Assembly (NCBI GenBank): GCA_019925795.1
Contig: CM034313.1
Span: 90,737,663 to 90,801,662, forward strand
Length of the DNA: 64,000 nucleotides
Reading direction: 5' to 3'
Source of the DNA: Dendrobium chrysotoxum
Lineage: Eukaryota > Streptophyta > Magnoliopsida > Asparagales > Orchidaceae
Every line of letters begins with the position of its first letter. Position 1 is the first letter of the stretch. The notes beneath the pieces were generated by a model. That model saw nothing but the letters and a program-made list of their open reading frames with translations, ran no database searches and had not been told where the DNA came from. The translations under genes and the position numbers were made by a program. Positions 1-13,000 of this stretch are shown piece after piece.

Positions 1-897
1 TATGACTCCATCAGTAATCATGTGGAACAGTCACCCCGACTCCTTATAATTCTCAATCAGTCTCCAGCTCCTTATGACTCCCATCACTGAATCACGTGGA
101 TCTTGAATGTATCGTGTGGGGTTAGCATTTCATATATTTGATATCAATCAGTACATCAGTTCATTAAGCAGTCAGTATTAGTTCAATACATTATTCATTC
201 ATTTTAGCCCAATCATATTTCACTATTATCATACCAAATCATAGTACATCACTTCTCACTCATTTTCAATATACTTTTTCCTTACTCATTTCACATAGAA
301 AGTCATATACACATGTTTAACTGGTTAAATTGCAATAAAATCATATCAAATTGTTCAAAATAATCAAATCTATAATATGTCAAAAGTTAAACGGTGAAAA
401 ACTTACGAAATCTAGAGATAATGCATTTTTGACAGATTTAGTCGAGATAAAACTGTAGAAATCAAAACCATCAATAACATGAGTAAGAGTTTAGTCACTT
501 ACAACGAATAGAACAAAATTCGTAATAGGAATGATGGACGAAAATGACCAAAAATTAGCTTTCTCTCTTCTCCTTCCCTCCTCTTGTTCTCCCTAACCTT
601 CTTTTTGGCCAAGCAAGCGCGGGTGAGGGAGTGGCATGTGGGTGGCAGGGAGGTTTAGAGGAAAAAATATATTAAAAAATATTGTTAGTGCCCTAGCGCT
701 GCAACGCTCTGACCCAATGCAGCGGCGCCGCATGTTGAATCCATAATTATTATAGAATAGAGACTCAAATGTTGCAGCGGTGATTTTCTGCGCTACTGTG
801 CTCTCAAGCTTAGCGCCATAGCGTTATCAAGCACAACGTCGAAACACTCTAGTTTAAATAGTAATTCAAAAATTCATAATTTTTATTTAAAAATACT

Positions 898-900
<3 letters not shown>
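1..900. repeat. Degenerate repeat-like intron sequence
   Basis: AT-rich sequence with a CT-rich patch near 555-600 and no long ORF. Phrases such as the GTGAAAAACTTACG stretch near 395 resemble plant gypsy LTRs of the TGTCACGACC type, but no boundary or target duplication was found. It lies upstream of HAP2 exon A, so it is intronic. Confidence 0.3.

Positions 901-901
<1 letters not shown>

Positions 902-938
<37 letters not shown>
902..938. repeat. (TA)n microsatellite
   Basis: Uninterrupted AT dinucleotide run of about 36 bases. Confidence 0.95.
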
Positions 939-941
<3 letters not shown>

Positions 942-1248
942 TGAGTTTAAAAAATAAATTGTTTGATGACATTGATGAAAGAGAAAAAATGATGTATTAT
1001 AGATTATATAAATTTATTTTTGAATATAAAGTCATTGACTAATTGATGTGCCAATTTTTTATTGCAATTATCTACGAAAGATGCTAATATATTTGTCTAA
1101 TATGCTATAATTTTCCTTATAGCTCATGTTTCTATGATACTTTTTTGATATCGAGATTTACCTTTACAGTAGTATATTATCATGGTGCCCTTGGTCTATG
1201 ATGTTAGACCATTAATTCTTGTTTTTATTGTAAATATGGCACCCCGTA

Positions 1249-1944
1249 CAAGGGCGGATCCAGCCTTTTTTTTAGGGTGGACAAACTTAATATATAAAAA
1301 AGTAATTAACAAAAATTATATATATATTTCATTAGCAAAATTCTAAGTAGAGCCTGGTATTTCATTATAATTTATGAAATAAAAAAGAAAATTACAAACT
1401 TTGCATTCTACTTTAGATATCAAATGGTTTAGCATCATAGTATGCAACAAGCTATGTGCGAAAATGGCATTAGCAGTAAATGAATACATAGCTATGTACA
1501 CGGAAAATGATTAAGGAGAGAAAAGCGAGGGAGTATATCTGCTTGTCGAGAGGAAAGAGAAAAAGAGGCCAGCCGGCAATCGCCAGTGGAGCACTGGAGC
1601 TGCTCTGTTCGGCTTGAATCTCACAGGTCGCGGGAGTTCGGCGAGACCTGCAGGTTGGCTCGGCTAGGGCAGGAGGTCGGGGTTCCGGCAGAGGGAGGAG
1701 GCTTTTCGCGAACAAAGAAGGGAGGAGTCGTTTCGCACAGGCCGCAAGGTTGAAGTAGAATGCTGAAGGTTGCACATGATTTGTGAAGAAGAAAGGTTTG
1801 GAATTCGGCTGGATGGGCAAACAACGAGAGATGGGTAATATTAGGGCAAACATTTATTTTTGACGGGGGCAGAATTCCAAAATTACCCCTCTTCTACTTT
1901 TTTTTTCGCCCACCCTGAACTGATGGGGGATCTGCCCATGCCTG
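1249..1944. mobile_element. MITE-like non-autonomous DNA transposon
   Basis: The ends form an imperfect inverted repeat: CAAGGGCGGATCC on the left, followed by AGGGTGG, against CCACCCT and GGGGGATCTGCCCATGCCTG on the right. The interior has no recognised coding sequence. GGGCGGATCC termini with nearby AGGGTGG are common in plant MITEs. No clear target duplication was found. Confidence 0.55.
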
Positions 1945-2065
1945 TCCCTTTTTTATAACCCTTGATCTGGATTTGATACTAGAAATGTAAATACACTTTT
2001 TGTTGCTCTACTGCTTTTCGATGTCAGTATTTTTATCGACTTAATCTGGAGTATTTTGATTGCAG

Positions 2066-2200
2066 GAGGTTGTGATGGGCCCTGAAAACAGAACGGTACT
2101 ATCAGACGACAACTTTCTAAGAGTTAATCTTGTTGGTGATTTTGTTGGCTATACAAGTATCCCTTCCTTTGAGGACTTTTATCTTGTTACACCAAGATTA
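2066..2200 (+). CDS. HAP2: HAP2 exon A (first exon in window)
   Basis: 135 nt, 45 codons, phase 0 at both ends. It starts after a TTGCAG acceptor and stops at a GTACGT donor. It encodes the start of the HAP2-GCS1 signature (DNFLRVNLVGDF, YTSIPSFEDFYLV). No preceding HAP2 exon was found between 1 and 2065. Confidence 0.93.
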
Positions 2201-5200
2201 GTACGTTGATCACTTTTGACTCGTTATTTTCTAAATAAATTCTTCTTTAAGTTAATTTACCCCTTTCGTCATATTCTGAAATTTCTGTTTCAACTTTTGT
2301 AGTCATTTTGCGTCATCTTTAAATAAGAGCATATTTTACTTAACAAATCCTGTGCCTCTATCCACCCTAATGTAATTATCATTATTCTTTTATTAATATA
2401 CTACTTGATGATAAGCATTTTGTGAATTCATGTTTATGTTGAAGGAGAATAAAATTTTCATCTTTCTATTTCATATTCAAGCTTAAAATTTATTCTATTA
2501 AAGGGTGCTGCAGGCCATCCGGAAAATCTTGGGAAAAACTTCTCAAAGTGGATGCTATTAGAGAGAGTGCGTTTTACATTGGATGGTCTTGAATGCAACA
2601 AAATTGGTATTGGTTATGAAGCATACAGAGGCCAGCCAGACTTTTGTTCGTTACCATTTTGGAGTTGCTTGCATAATCAACTGTGGCATTTTTGGGAAGT
2701 TAGTATTATTATGTCTTTTTTGCTTTAGCGACTTTTGTAAAATTATTTCCATCAGCTTTTTTCTTTTAAATGCTTGCTTCAATTAGTTTTAGCATTTATT
2801 TGTGGTGCTATCCAGCCATGAATATTTCTTTCAGTTCCAGATAGGATTGCAAACAAATTGAGCGGGGAGCCAAACAGGTGTTTGTTCATGTTTGAGCAGC
2901 TTGTTCAAGCTAAGTTGAGCTCGATTCGAGCTTTTCTGTTTGTTTTCAAACTTGGTTTGGTTAAAATGATATGATCATGTTTGATTTGTGTTTGATTCAT
3001 ATTCGGTTCATTTTGTGCTTATTGAGCTTTAAATAAATGAACCTTATTGAGCTATTAACGAGCTTTACTTTCTAAATATTCATTAGCTTAACAAACGAGT
3101 ATTATCAAATTTTCTAACAAACATTTACCTAGAGCTTGTTCGCAAATGTATTTAGTGAGTGTTTTCGAGCTTGTTCACGAACATATTTAGTGAGTGCTTT
3201 CGAGCTACAGAACGAGCTCGTTCACGAACAAATGAGCTCAGAAAATAATTCTTTTTTATAAACAAGCTTGTTCACGAATACTTTAAACAAACAATTCAAT
3301 AAACATGAACAAATATCTTTTGTTCATGAACAAATTCATTTTATTGAAAGAATTTAACATAGAAGGACTTTTTAGCATTTGAATTTCTATAAATTAAATA
3401 ATTAGATATTATTATATTTAATAAAATATAAATTTTAGTAATTGATGTTTAATTATAATTTTAATTTATAATAAATGTAAATCATTCAAATTAATTTGTT
3501 CAAATTTTTACAACATGACTTAATTGAATTTCTTAACGAGTTTATTCACAAATTCTATATTAAATATTAATCGAGCTTCTAAACGAGCTTTCTTATTGTT
3601 CACAAGCTTTAATTGATTTGTTCATGAGCATAAACAAGAACACATAATTGTTCAAGCTTGTTTATTTAATAGTCGAGTATTTTAAAAATTGTTCAAACTT
3701 ATTTGATTACTTAAACGATCTTGAACGAGCTGTAATCGAGCTGAGCCACCAGTAGCTTATCGAACACTTGGTTTTTTTGCAGCCCTAGTTCTAGATATAA
3801 GAATTTGGCCATCTTCCCTAAGAGATTTTTTTTTTAAATGAGCTAGCACTTTATTGTTTAATGTCTTCATTTGATTATGCTTTCCACGTTACACTTTGCC
3901 ATTGATTATTTACTTCAGTGAGATGCTTTGCAGTTTTTGTAGGACATTTTTAACAAAAATAGGTTTCTGTATTACAGAAAACTGATATGAAATACTTGAA
4001 TATATCAAGTAAACTCTAACAATATTGGCAAAATAGCGGGAAAACTCCACAAATCTAATGGAAAACAAGCAAAAATAGTAGGTTTATTGTAGAAAGCAAA
4101 CCAACGGAAGAAATAAAACAAGATACAATTGATCCTCAATTCCAGAGAAGGATCGTTCTCTCCCAATCTCTAGACGAATCTAGGGCCCAAGACACCAAAA
4201 ACAAGAATTCCAAAATCAGTCACAAAACAAAGCATAACCCTAACCCTAAACATCTCTCCCTATTTAATACATTAATTCAAAAATCCTAATTCAAAATTCC
4301 CTCCAACTCTAGCTGTCCCCTCCTCCTTAATTTGTTTTCCTAGTGGGGTCCATTTGGTTTGGGCGGCAAACATAGGGGGCGGACCAAGCATATCCACCTC
4401 CTGTACACATGAACCACCCCTCCTTGGGCCGGTTCAGTGAGAGCCGTCCTATCAATACCGCCCTCCCAAAGAATCACCTTGTCCTTAAGGTGAAAGGAGG
4501 GAAACTGATGCTTCACCCTCTCATAAGGCTCTCATGTCCCTCATAGTCTGGAAGGTCCTTCAACTTGATCAACACCTCCTTTACCCCTCTTTCTCCCTGG
4601 CACACCCCTTGTAACTTAAGGGGTTCCAATATCACCTTCAAGTCCTTTGTTAACGTCACTGGTAGCTCCGAACTGGCTGTAAGCTCCCTAATTGATCTCC
4701 TTAGTTGTGAGACATGGAAAATAGGGTGTATGGTTGCTGTTGAAGGCAATTTCATCTTGTATGCCACCTCTCCAATCCGTTCTAGTACCTCAAAAGGACC
4801 AAAATACCTTGGATCAAGCTTTTCATTCCTTTTGTTGGTGATGTTCCTCTGCCTGTAAAGTCAGAGTTTTAAGAACACCCTTTCCCCCACCTCAAATTGG
4901 ATTGTCCTTCCTATGCCCATCAGCCTGTTTCTTTATAATCTGTTGGGCACTCATTAAATACCTCTTCAATTCTTTCAACACCCAGTCCCTTTCTTCCAAA
5001 TACGCCTCAACTAAAGAAACTGGGTGCTTTTATGCCCAAAGTGCACCAAGTGAGGAGGATCCCTTCCGTACAACACCTTGAATGGGGTCATCTGAGAAGC
5101 AGAATGATATGAAGTGTTGTACAGATACTTTGCCCATGCCAACCACTTGGCCTATAGCTTGGGTGTCTCCGACACAAAGCATCGTAAGTATGTTTCCAAG

Positions 5201-8200
5201 CTTCTGTTGACCACTTCTGTCTGACCATCTGTCTGTGGGTGGTAAACGGTGCTCCTCTTTAGTACCGTCCATTGCAGTCTGAATAACTCTCTCCAAAAAT
5301 GGCTGAGGAACACCTTATCCATATATGATACTATAGACTTCGGTATCCCATGCAAGCGGACCACCTCCCTGATAAAAGCTAATGCCACTGTCACGGCGGT
5401 GTAGGGATGTCGTAGAGGAATGAAATGAACATACTTGCTCAATATATCCACTGCCACCAAGATCACTGTGAACCCCTCTGATTTGGGTAACCCATCTATG
5501 AAGTCCATGGATATACCTCCTCCCACATCTGACCTGATAAAGCGAAAGACTATAACAATTCTTCTGGAGACATGGCCATGTACTTGTTCCTTTGACAAAT
5601 CTCACATCTGGCTACCATCTCTTCCACATCCTTGTGCATCCCCTTCCAATACGACTCTGAGGCAAATCTCATGTACATCCTTTGCACCCCTGAATAACCC
5701 CCAACCGCGCTCCCATGGAATTCCTGGAGTAGGTGTGGGATGTGGACTGATGTCCTAGGCATCACAAACCTCCCATAATACAGCAACCATTCCCCTTCTA
5801 AAGAATACTCTGGGTGGCTATTCCCCACCTTCAATAAATCCTCCCTAATCCTCCCCAGCTCCTCATCCCGTGCACTTTCCTCCTTAATGGGACCAACACT
5901 ACTATCGCCTGTAACTCCCCCATGCATCTGGACAATGCATCTGCCGCCTTGTTCTTCATTCCTGGCCTATACTGTATTTCAAAATCATACCTCAGTCACC
6001 ATCCTCTGCTCCAATAAGTACTTCAAACTCCGCTGATCTGTCCTGATGATGAAATGCCTGCCTAACAAGTAGGGTCGCCACTTCTGGTTGGCTAACACAA
6101 TGGCCATCAACTCCCTCTCATAGATTGATTTCAACCTGGCCCTAGCTGTCACCTGGTTGAAATAGGCAATGGATTGACGACTCTGCATGAGTACTGCTCC
6201 TAGTCCATATCCTGAGGTATCTATCTCCACTATGAAGACCCGAGTGAAGTTTGGTAGGGCTAAAACCGGTACAGTGGTCATGGCCTTCTTCAAACTCTCA
6301 AAAGATGCTGTGGCTGCCTCTCCCCATAAGAATCCATTCTTCTTTAACTGCTCTATCAGTGGTCATGCAATGTTATTGTAATCCTTCACAAACCTCTTGT
6401 AGTACCCTATCAATCACAGGAATCCTCTCAACTCCTTAAAGATTTTTTGGGCACTGGCCATCTTAACATAGCCTCAATTTTAGCCTGATCTGTCGCCACC
6501 CCCTCCTTAGAGACGATGTGCCCCAAGCACTCTACACTGGTCTGGGCAAAGCAACATTTCTTCAGATTGGTCCTCAGTTGGTGCTAATGTAACACCTCTA
6601 ATACTCTCCTCAAGTGTTCCCAGTGATCCTCCTTTGTCTTGTTGTAAATCAGGATATCGTCAAAGAATACCAACATAAACCGCCGGAAGTAGGGCCTAAA
6701 GACATTGTTCATGAGGGATTGAAAAGTCGCTGGGGCGTTAGTGAGGCTAAAAGGCATCACTAGGAACTCATAATGCCCTTCATGAGTTCTGAAAGCAGTC
6801 TTTGACACATCCTCTCTTTTCATCCTGATCTGGTGTTATCCTTGCTTCAGATCTATCTTGATGAAGATAATTGCCCCAGTAAACTCATTCAGCAGCCCAT
6901 CTATCACTAGGATAGAAAACTTATCTGGCACCGTTTTCTTATTCATTGCCCTGTAGTCTACACAAAACCTCCAACTTCCATCTTTCTTTCTAACCAGTAA
7001 CACTGGGCTCGAAAAAGGGCCTGATAATTCCTGCTTCCAACATCTCTCTAATCAGCTTTTCAATTTCATCCTTCTGAAATTGAGGATAGCGGTAGGGCCT
7101 GACGCTGATGTGTGACACACCTTCCTTTAATGTGATAACATGCTCATGCTCTCTTAGTGGTGGCAATCCTTGAGGTGGCTGAAAACCTTACTGAATTGCT
7201 GAAATCAATGGTTGTATTGAAAGAGGAACCTCCCTTCCCTCCTCCAGTCTGATCCCCTCCAATATGTGTAGTTCCACCAGATAACCTCCCCCCATCTCCT
7301 GTATGCTCCTCACCATGGTTTTAAGTGAAACCATGGCTTTGGAGAGCCTTGCATCTCCCCTTATCCCTACTCTTCTCCCCTCCACCACGAGCTCCATCGT
7401 CAACGCCCCCCAGTTGACCTTGGTGTCTCCCAAGGTCTGTAGCCACTTCATCCTCAGGATGATATCAATGCTCTCTAGCTCCAATGGGAGGAAATCCTCC
7501 CTCACCTAAACCCCCTGTATAGTCAACACTATCCCTCTACAAATCCCCTGGCCCATTTCTACCTTCCTTGTACCCATCATTACTCCATAACATCCTGTAT
7601 CCACCTATTTCACCCCAAATTGGTTCACAACCTGTTTGGAAATGAAATTGTAGGTAGCCTCACTGTCAATCAATACCACCACCTCCATATATGCTATTTT
7701 CCCTTTCCCTTTTATGGTATGATTCGGGGTGAATCCTACCACTGAGTTCAAGGATACCTTCGCCACATCCAGGTGCAGCTTGTCCTCCATCTCTTCCTCT
7801 ACCTCACCCTCACCTCCCTCCTCAGTTTCTTCGTCATCATAGACGGTGAGAACCTGAAGAGTGCGGTCCCTACACTTATGTCCTGGAGTATACTTCTGAT
7901 CACACCTTAAGTATAATCCCTTCGGCCTCTTCTCCTACATCTCCCTCTCCGCCAGTCTTTTGAAATTCCCCACACTTCCTCCTCTTAATGGCTTATCCTT
8001 GGTAGTATCACGAAGACCGCCTGTTGTAGGACTCTTGGGTGCTAGAAGAGTGGTAGCCATCCTGTAAGAGCCTCCTGAATTGCTGCTCCTGGCTCCCCTC
8101 TCTAGATACTTCTGATCTTCATTGCCTCTCCCAAGTTATGAGGCCTCATGACCCTTATCACAGCTCTGATCTCGGATTTGAGTCCCTTCATGAAGTTACC

Positions 8201-10000
8201 CTCCAACGCCGTCTCTGATAGTCGCTCCACTCGACTGGCCAAGTGATCAAATCTCTCGCGGTAGTCGGCCACTGATCCGTCCTGTACTAGTACAAATAAC
8301 TACTCATAGAAGTCCCCTCCCCTATCGGTTCGGAAATGTTTCGATAAGTACTCCTTGAATTCTCTCCAATTCCGTATGGGTCTCCTCTGATCCCTCCACT
8401 GATACTCTAGGACAATGCCTTCCCCTCCAAACATAAACCTGCTGCTGTCAACTTTTCCTCCTCCGTCAGCCCATTGATGGTGAAATACCTCTCCACCTTG
8501 TAGATCCACCTGTGCGCGTCCTCCCCTTCAAAAATGGGCATCTTCAGCTTTCTCACCTTCGAATCTCCCGCGTTTCCTCGTATTCCTCCATAATTTCCTC
8601 TTTCCCAAGTGCTTGGTTCTCTCCAAGTCTCCCGATCTTCCCTTACACACTCATCTTCAAACCCCTCTTCACTTCCCCCCTCCTTTCTCCAAAAGCAGCA
8701 CCCCGCCTACCATAAGTTCCCTCTTTTCTCTCCCAACAAGCACCCCTTGGTTCATGCCCTCCATATCAACGCCTCTCTCCATACCTTCCCCCTTCTCCTC
8801 CATGATCTCCGCATCGTTTTCTCTCCTACGAAATTCAGAATTCGTACTTCTTCCCACCGACCCCTTTGTCTCCAATGCCGCTGTTTGAATTTGATTTTCC
8901 AATAGCTTCTTCACCAGTGCATGAAGATCGGAAACTTTGTCTTCCACGGATGAAACCTTGTCTTCTACGGATGAAATTAGATCTTCCACCGTTGCTTTCA
9001 TTTGGCTCATCTCCCCTTCAAGGCGTTCCTTCAATGCATCTACCTTCTTGGCCGCCATCAATACCCGAAATTTTTGTAGGTTCAAAAATTTGGATACTGA
9101 TCCAAAAATCAGCAAGAAATCCTTCCTCCGGACAAAGAACAGCCGCTGAAATTTCAGAAAAATAGCCCACAACAGTCCCAAAATCTGCTATGATACCAAT
9201 TTGATAGGAAATACTTGAATTTTTCTAGTAAACCCTAACAAGATTGGTGAAAACAGTGGGAAAACTCCACAAATTGGAAAACAAGCAAAAATAGTAGGTT
9301 TATTGTAGAAAGCAAACCAACGGAAAAAATAAAGCAAGATATAGTTGATCCTCAATTCGAGAGGAGGATCGTTCTTTCCCAATCCCTAGACAAATCTAGG
9401 GCCCAAGACACCAAGAACAAGAACTCCGAAATCATCCGCAAAACAAAGTATAACCCTAACCCTAATCCTAAACATCTCTTCCTATTTAATACATTAACTT
9501 AAAACTCCTAATTCAAAATTCCCTCCAACCCTAGCCACCCCTTCCTCCCTTAATTTGTTTTCCTAGTGGGGTCCACTAGGTTTGGGCGGCAAACATTGCG
9601 GACCAAGCATGTCTGCCTCCTGTACACATGAACCTCTTTGGGCCAGCTGGGCTAGTTCAGTGAGATCCGCCTATCAAAAACTTACTTTTGTACCTATATA
9701 TTTCATTTGTATCTAAGTTTCATTCCCAATCATAGTATTCTACTGTACCAACTTCATAATTTTTTTTAATAATGCATTTTATCGAGATGTTTCACTTTTT
9801 TTTTTTGAATTCTCTAGCTTTCTTTGAAATTACTGCTGTTATTAAAAAAAAAATCAAAATTTGGATATTATTAAAAGGAGAAATTATGCTCACTTGTTAG
9901 CTAAGCATTTCATAATCACATAATTCTATTTCATCGGTAATGCTGATATAGAACCTGCCTTCTTTGTGTTATGCATTTGGTTGTTGTAGAAATGTTCATT

Positions 10001-10050
<50 letters not shown>

Positions 10051-13000
10051 CTGTAAATTGTTAAAAACTAAGTCATAAAACTGACAGGTTGTGCTGAGTT
10101 GCGGAGGATAAACTCCTCAACAACCATTGGTTCCACTAAAAACTTGGATAAGATTTGGACAAATTTTAGAAATTTTAGAGTTTTAAAAATTATTTCTGGT
10201 TTGAGCAGATTTTGTAAAAATTGTTGTCCTATTTCAGGTAAATTTAAGCCTTGATAATCTCCTCAAATTTGCTTGCCACCTACTTCCTGAATTTGTATGT
10301 AAAAGGGGCTTGTATGTTATTTCAAGGGATCATCTCTCTATTCTACATAGGGGTGCAACCGCGTCAAGTCTACTCGCGAGCCGGCTCGTACTCGACTTGG
10401 TAACCGGCTCGACGAGTCGAGCTTATCGAGCTCAAACAGGATTTCGAGCTCGACGGGCTTATCGAGCTCGAACAGACGTTTGCTCGACTCGTCGGCTCGA
10501 CGAGCAGCTCGCGGAGCAGCGGAGGTGACCGGGTGGGAAATCAAACCTTCGATTTGGCCGAGCTGGAGAATCAAAATGACGAAGTTTGACGTGACAACAG
10601 ACGACGGAGCTCGACGACGTAGCTCGGGACCATGGAGGTCGGAGGCTCGGAGCTCGAGTGCTGCTAGCGGGGCTAGCCTTGTCGGGACGACGAGCTCTCA
10701 GCTTCGACGGAGCTCGACGGGACGACGAATGACAGAGCTCGAAGAGCGACAGGACGATGAACGACGAACGACGGAGTTCGCGGCTTCGAAGGAGCTCGAC
10801 GGGACGACGAACGACGATGCTCGTAGCATCGATGTAGCTTGGGATGATGCTCGATGACGGAGGTCGGGAGGGAGCTCGACGAGCCGCTCAACTCGACTCG
10901 TTTCGTGGGACGAGTCGAGCTCGAGCTCGTCTTTTGAGCTGGACTCGAGGTCGAGCTTGAGCTCGAGCTCGGTGTTTGGCAGTCGAGCTCGACTCGAACA
11001 CCCCCCTGGCTCGAGCTCAACTCGACTTGTTTGCACCCCTAATTCTACATGAGTTTAGATTGAGGCTGGTTGTGATCTTCAAGTGATCTATGGTGATTGG
11101 GGTTGGTGGCGGGTTTGTGCGGGATTGTCATCAAGTGTATAAAGTGAGGAACTGTATTGTTGAAGCCGACCAAAGTCTTTGAGAACCAGTGTGATGCTTC
11201 ATAATCCGGTTGATGTTTTAATTAAAGAGTCGACTTAGATTGTCGATGGTATTGCTGGTAGGAGGCTCATCGACTGTGATGGTTATGAGCTTTAACAATG
11301 AGGTGAAGGATATTCAGTTTGGGCTCGTATGTGACGGAGAATTTTAAGATAGCTAGGGTTGGAACATACATTACGAGAATTTTGAGTTAATGATGAGGTT
11401 TTGAGTTAATCTATTATCTTATTTAAGATGAGGTTTTGAGTTAATATACATTATGATTTTGGGGGCCATTTGAATTTGAATTTTCTAGAAAAGAAAGATT
11501 AAATAAGAGAAAGAGTTTCAGCAGAGAGATTGAGATAAGAGAAAAAAAGGGGGAGTAATTGTGAAGAGAAATATTTATGAGTAAATATTGTAATTTGTAC
11601 TTGACTTTGATCTAACACTGCCGTTGCCAGGTCCCAAGTCCTGGATGAGAAAAGTGGAGGGTTGCGCTAGGTAGTCGACAGCCAGCGTAAAACTTGTCGA
11701 ATAACCATGACATGAATCCTTTAATAAATTGTGTTAATGCTAGGGCGTTCCCTGGAAGCGACGCACTGTATGGCCTGAATACAGTGAAAAGTGTGCAAGG
11801 GCCGCTGCATCGGCGCCCGGGTGCAGTGTTAAATAGGCAAGGGTTCCCACATCAAGGACGGATGTGGGCAAAGAAGCTAGTCCATGATACTAATATTAGG
11901 ATAGGAACTTGGAATATAGGTTCCCTTACAGGAAGATTAATGGAATTAATAGATATTATGATTCATAGGAAGATAAATATTTTGTGCATTCAGGAAACTA
12001 AATGGGTTGGAGAGAAGGCTAAGGAGATTGATAGTTTAGGATTTAAAGTTTGGTATTCAGGTAAGAGTCGTACTAGAAATGGTGTAGGCGTGATTATAGA
12101 TAAGAGTTTGAAGGATAATGTTATAAATATTAATAGAATTGGAGATAGAATTATGGCTTTAAAGATTTTTGTTGATGCTAAGATTATTAATATTATAAGT
12201 GCTTATGCTCCTCAAGTAGGTTTGGATATGTGTTCAAAATTAAAATTTTGGGAAGAGTTAGAAGAATTAATTCAAAAGATACCTCTCGAAGAAAAAATTT
12301 TTATTGGAGGAGATTTAAATGGACATGTTGGTAGAGAGGTAAATGATTTTAAAAGCATTCATGGTGGATATGAGTTTGGAATGACTAATGAAGGTGGTAA
12401 GACCATACTAGATTTTTCTTTAACTTATGATTTTTTAATTGCTAATACCTTTTTTAAGAAAAGAGATGAGCATCTCATCACTTATAAGAATGGTTATAGT
12501 AAAACTCAGATTGATTATTTTCTTATAAGAAAAATAGATCGTTTAGATTGCAAAGATTGTAAAGTTATTCCGAGTGAAAGTTTATGTACCCAACATCGCT
12601 TATTAGTTTTAGACTTTAAGATGAAAGGACAGAAAATAAAAAATAAAGTAAAGCGATTTTCTAGGATTAGATGGGGGCATTTAAAGAATAGTAATAAAAA
12701 TATTTTTGAGAGTAAGATTTTAGATTCTAAGATTTTATTTGTGCATGAGGATGCTAATGTTATGTGGGAAAAAGTGGCTAGTGATATTAAAAATATTGCT
12801 AAAGATGTGTTTGGAGTATCAAAGGGAAAAGCCCCTAATAGTAAAAATAGCTGGTGGTGGAATCCAATTGTGCAAGAAAAGATAAAAAATAAGAAGATTT
12901 GTTATAAAAATTGGTTTAGATGTAAAAATTCTGATAATTGGGAAAGATATAAAGAGGCATGTAAGGATTCTAAGAAAGCAATATGTGATGCAAAGATCTT

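Larger units (their letters stand above)
3983..9676 (-). mobile_element. Ty3/gypsy retrotransposon (chromovirus-like), two LTRs, decayed coding
   Basis: 5.7-kb element, antisense to HAP2. The two LTRs share TGATAG/TGATAT starts and CCTATCA ends, and are flanked by perfect AAAAC target duplications (3978-3982 and 9677-9681). A tRNA-Met-type primer site (TTGGTATCA on the minus strand) sits beside the 9202 LTR, and a purine tract lies beside the 4454 LTR. Domain order on the minus strand is gag, protease, RT, RNase H, integrase, then a chromodomain-like end. Many stops and frame breaks make it non-functional. Confidence 0.93.

Noticed and set aside
1470..1853. 127-codon minus-strand ORF
   Set aside because: Inside a MITE-like element, with no recognisable motif and an overlapping ORF of equal quality in another frame.
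8512..9165. Plus-strand ORFs rich in Ser/Pro
   Set aside because: Antisense shadows of the gypsy gag on the minus strand.
4220..9470. Telomere-like CCCTAACCCTAA stretches near 4238 and 9450
   Set aside because: Two or three units only, at the same place in both LTRs of one gypsy element; not an interstitial telomere array.
3983..9676. Endogenous pararetrovirus (caulimovirid)
   Set aside because: The element has two LTRs, a 5-bp target duplication and an integrase, so it is a Ty3/gypsy retrotransposon.
10480..11036. Overlapping ORFs of 112-125 codons on both strands
   Set aside because: They lie inside the GAGCTCGA-rich hAT-like element and are Ser/Arg/Glu low-complexity in every frame, as expected from the repeat words.
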